Positions 5,463 to 6,522 of a DNA stretch of 6,522 nucleotides are shown one piece after another. Location: positions 1 through 6,522 of the forward strand of contig DAOVDN010000064.1 of the NCBI GenBank assembly GCA_030669465.1, read 5' to 3'. Both the position numbers and the translations under genes were made by a program. Position 1 is the first letter of the stretch. Every line of letters starts with the position of its first letter. The notes below the pieces were generated by a model that was not told the DNA's origin, did no database searches, and worked only from the letters and a program-made list of their open reading frames with translations. Source of the stretch: Desulfobacterales bacterium. GTDB lineage: Bacteria; Desulfobacterota; Desulfobacteria; Desulfobacterales; ETH-SRB1.

Positions 5463-5650
5463 TTAATCCGCAGTTAAATCCTTTGCTTTGCGTTTGATTT
5501 CAACTTTCCGTTTACCAAAACCAATAATTAAACCTACAGGGTTTTCTGTGGCAACAAAATAATTTACCAAACGATAAATCCACCAACAATTTCATTGTCG
5601 TACAATACAGTTAGAGACCTCTGAGATACAGCAGATAAACCGGTTGTCAT
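5463..5650 (-). pseudogene. decayed GxxExxY-family (PD-(D/E)xK-like) gene
   Basis: Two minus-strand frames carry adjoining pieces of one family. Bases 5573-5650 encode MTTGLSAVSQRSLTV then LYDNEIVGGFI, resembling the middle of GxxExxY proteins (GL..E.Q..i.V.YD...vG.F). Bases 5463-5573, in another frame, encode RLVNYFVATENPVGL then IIGFGKRKVEIKRKAKDL, resembling their C-terminus (QL.NYL.AT....GLL.NFG..K.E.KR), ending in TAA. The segment between, which in intact members carries the D...E-x-K nuclease-like residues, is missing, with a frame change at the junction. The N-terminal part with the GxxExxY motif is also not recognisable. The relic is therefore not functional. It is enclosed by inverted CAGGAT-type repeats. 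The family match is from memory of its consensus. Confidence 0.65.
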
Positions 5651-5697
5651 TCTTTTTATGATTTACCGGATAGCTATGCTTGTTGCACTTGAAACAG

Positions 5698-5724
5698 AAT
5701 CTTGTATATCCTGTTATCCTGTCA
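5698..5724 (-). repeat. CAGGAT repeats, right bracket of the GxxExxY relic
   Basis: On the minus strand this reads CTGACAGGAT, AACAGGAT, ATACAAGATT, closely parallel to the left block at 5411-5440 (TTGACAGGAT, TGACAGGAT, GTTCAGGATT). The two blocks are inverted with respect to each other and enclose the pseudogene. The bases between here and the glycosyltransferase stop (5725-5759) show only a short AT-rich CTTTT-TC-AAAAG symmetry. Confidence 0.6.
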
Positions 5725-5759
5725 GAGTCTTTTTCAAAAGGCTAAAATGTTACGATTCT

Positions 5760-6515
5760 TCAAACACGCAGGCCCGACTCCCATGCCTTGGCATGCTTAA
5801 GGAAGACATACCATGCTGAATTCATGGCAATAACAAGCCCGGGGATGCCGTCTAAAAAACCGAGTTTCCATAAATAACATTCTGCGAATTTGCCAAGAGC
5901 ATGAACTGCGCCTGCAGGAACAAACCACCGGCCGGCCGGACTATGCTCAGCAGCGTAAATATCTGAAAACCTGTTTATGGTTACCACATGATCTGAAATA
6001 TTCCGGTAAACATGATGAAGAATCGGTTCAGAGAGCTGTTCTATCTTTCCATTAACAATTAGTTGTTCGTGAAGGCCCTCCCCTTTCCACATGCCTTTGC
6101 CCCTGCGGACAAGACGCACCTTGCGATCAGGGTACCATCCGCCATGTTTTATCCATTTGCCGAGATACCTGGATAGTCTCGGCATGGAAAAGGCAGATAC
6201 ATCAGGGCCGGCATTTTTAATGGCTTGCTGTATCTCTCTTGCAAGAGAGTCTGATATCTCCTCATCAGCGTCAAGGTTGTGAATCCACTCCGATGTTGTG
6301 CAATCCATCGCAAACTGTTTCTGACCAGCATATCCGGCCCATTCATGAAACACTACCTTTGCTCCAAGCTTTTTGCAGACCTCCTGAGTGCCGTCTGTGC
6401 TTCCGGAATCCACAACAAGCACTTCATCGGCAAATTTTACGCTTTTAATTACACGACCGATCCTGTCCGCTTCATTTTTTGCTATAATTGATAGGCTTAT
6501 TTTTGGCTTTTTCAT
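5760..6515 (-). CDS. family 2 glycosyltransferase, WaaE/KdtX-like
   Basis: A 251-residue GT-A fold transferase, full length for the WaaE-like group that adds a hexose to the lipopolysaccharide inner core or related surface glycans at the cytoplasmic face of the inner membrane. Seen: N-terminal ISLSIIAKNEADRI (6-19) for the nucleotide, DSGSTDGT (36-43), the metal-binding DxD as LDADEE (81-86), GGWYPDRKVRLVRR (125-138) and EGLHEQ (146-151), both characteristic of this group. The C-terminal stretch FLDGIPGLVIAMNSAWYVFL (220-239) is hydrophobic and probably membrane-associating. The ATG at 6515 fits the family start; only seven bases precede it in the window, so its ribosome site is not visible. 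Donor and acceptor sugars cannot be told. It is on the same strand as the dehydrogenase genes but 404 bp away across a pseudogene, so it probably belongs to an operon lying beyond the window's right edge. Confidence 0.88.
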   Translation of the reverse strand: MKKPKISLSIIAKNEADRIGRVIKSVKFADEVLVVDSGSTDGTQEVCKKLGAKVVFHEWAGYAGQKQFAMDCTTSEWIHNLDADEEISDSLAREIQQAIKNAGPDVSAFSMPRLSRYLGKWIKHGGWYPDRKVRLVRRGKGMWKGEGLHEQLIVNGKIEQLSEPILHHVYRNISDHVVTINRFSDIYAAEHSPAGRWFVPAGAVHALGKFAECYLWKLGFLDGIPGLVIAMNSAWYVFLKHAKAWESGLRV

Positions 6516-6522
6516 GATAATA

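Noticed and set aside
5731..5740. Terminator after the glycosyltransferase
   Set aside because: CTTTT-TC-AAAAG forms only a short AT-only hairpin with too small a loop, and is probably chance.

Overview
The window looks like chromosomal DNA of an anaerobic bacterium, most likely Desulfobacterota (Desulfobacterales-like). This is inferred from gene content: a tungsten aldehyde:ferredoxin oxidoreductase (AOR) beside acyl-CoA dehydrogenase and FabG genes, a YkgJ-type CxxCxxCC protein, and GxxExxY and CAGGAT-type intergenic debris that I associate with that group. No rRNA or marker gene is present to prove it.

Layout. Bases 1-558 (+) hold the 3' part of a YkgJ-family metal-chelating protein; its 5' end lies outside the window. 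It runs convergently into an AOR gene (518-2287, -), and the two coding regions overlap tail to tail by 41 bp. Between AOR and the next gene (2288-2918) is a 631-bp non-coding stretch. It contains a MITE-like element with two 110-bp inverted arms (2438-2547 and 2679-2788) around a 131-bp core, followed by a separate nested stem-loop (2807-2851). Next on the minus strand is a tight two-gene unit: an acyl-CoA dehydrogenase (3676-5355) whose stop overlaps the start of a FabG-type short-chain reductase (2919-3683) by 8 bp. Bases 5356-5759 are non-coding. They hold a possible operator just upstream of the dehydrogenase and the decayed remains of a GxxExxY-family gene bracketed by inverted CAGGAT-type repeats. 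The window closes with a WaaE-like family 2 glycosyltransferase (5760-6515, -).

Function. The dehydrogenase (acyl-CoA to enoyl-CoA) and the FabG-like enzyme (3-oxoacyl/3-hydroxyacyl interconversion) are probably cotranscribed and fit fatty-acyl or related acyl-CoA oxidation. AOR (aldehyde to acid with ferredoxin) lies in the same orientation and could feed or drain the same acid pool. However, the 631-bp gap filled by repeats means it may have its own promoter, so a three-gene operon is not shown. The glycosyltransferase is unrelated in function (cell-surface polysaccharide).

The most unusual structures are the long inverted-repeat element with its 9-bp tandem repeats, and the GxxExxY relic in its repeat bracket. 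No rRNA, tRNA, CRISPR array or complete transposase gene was seen.
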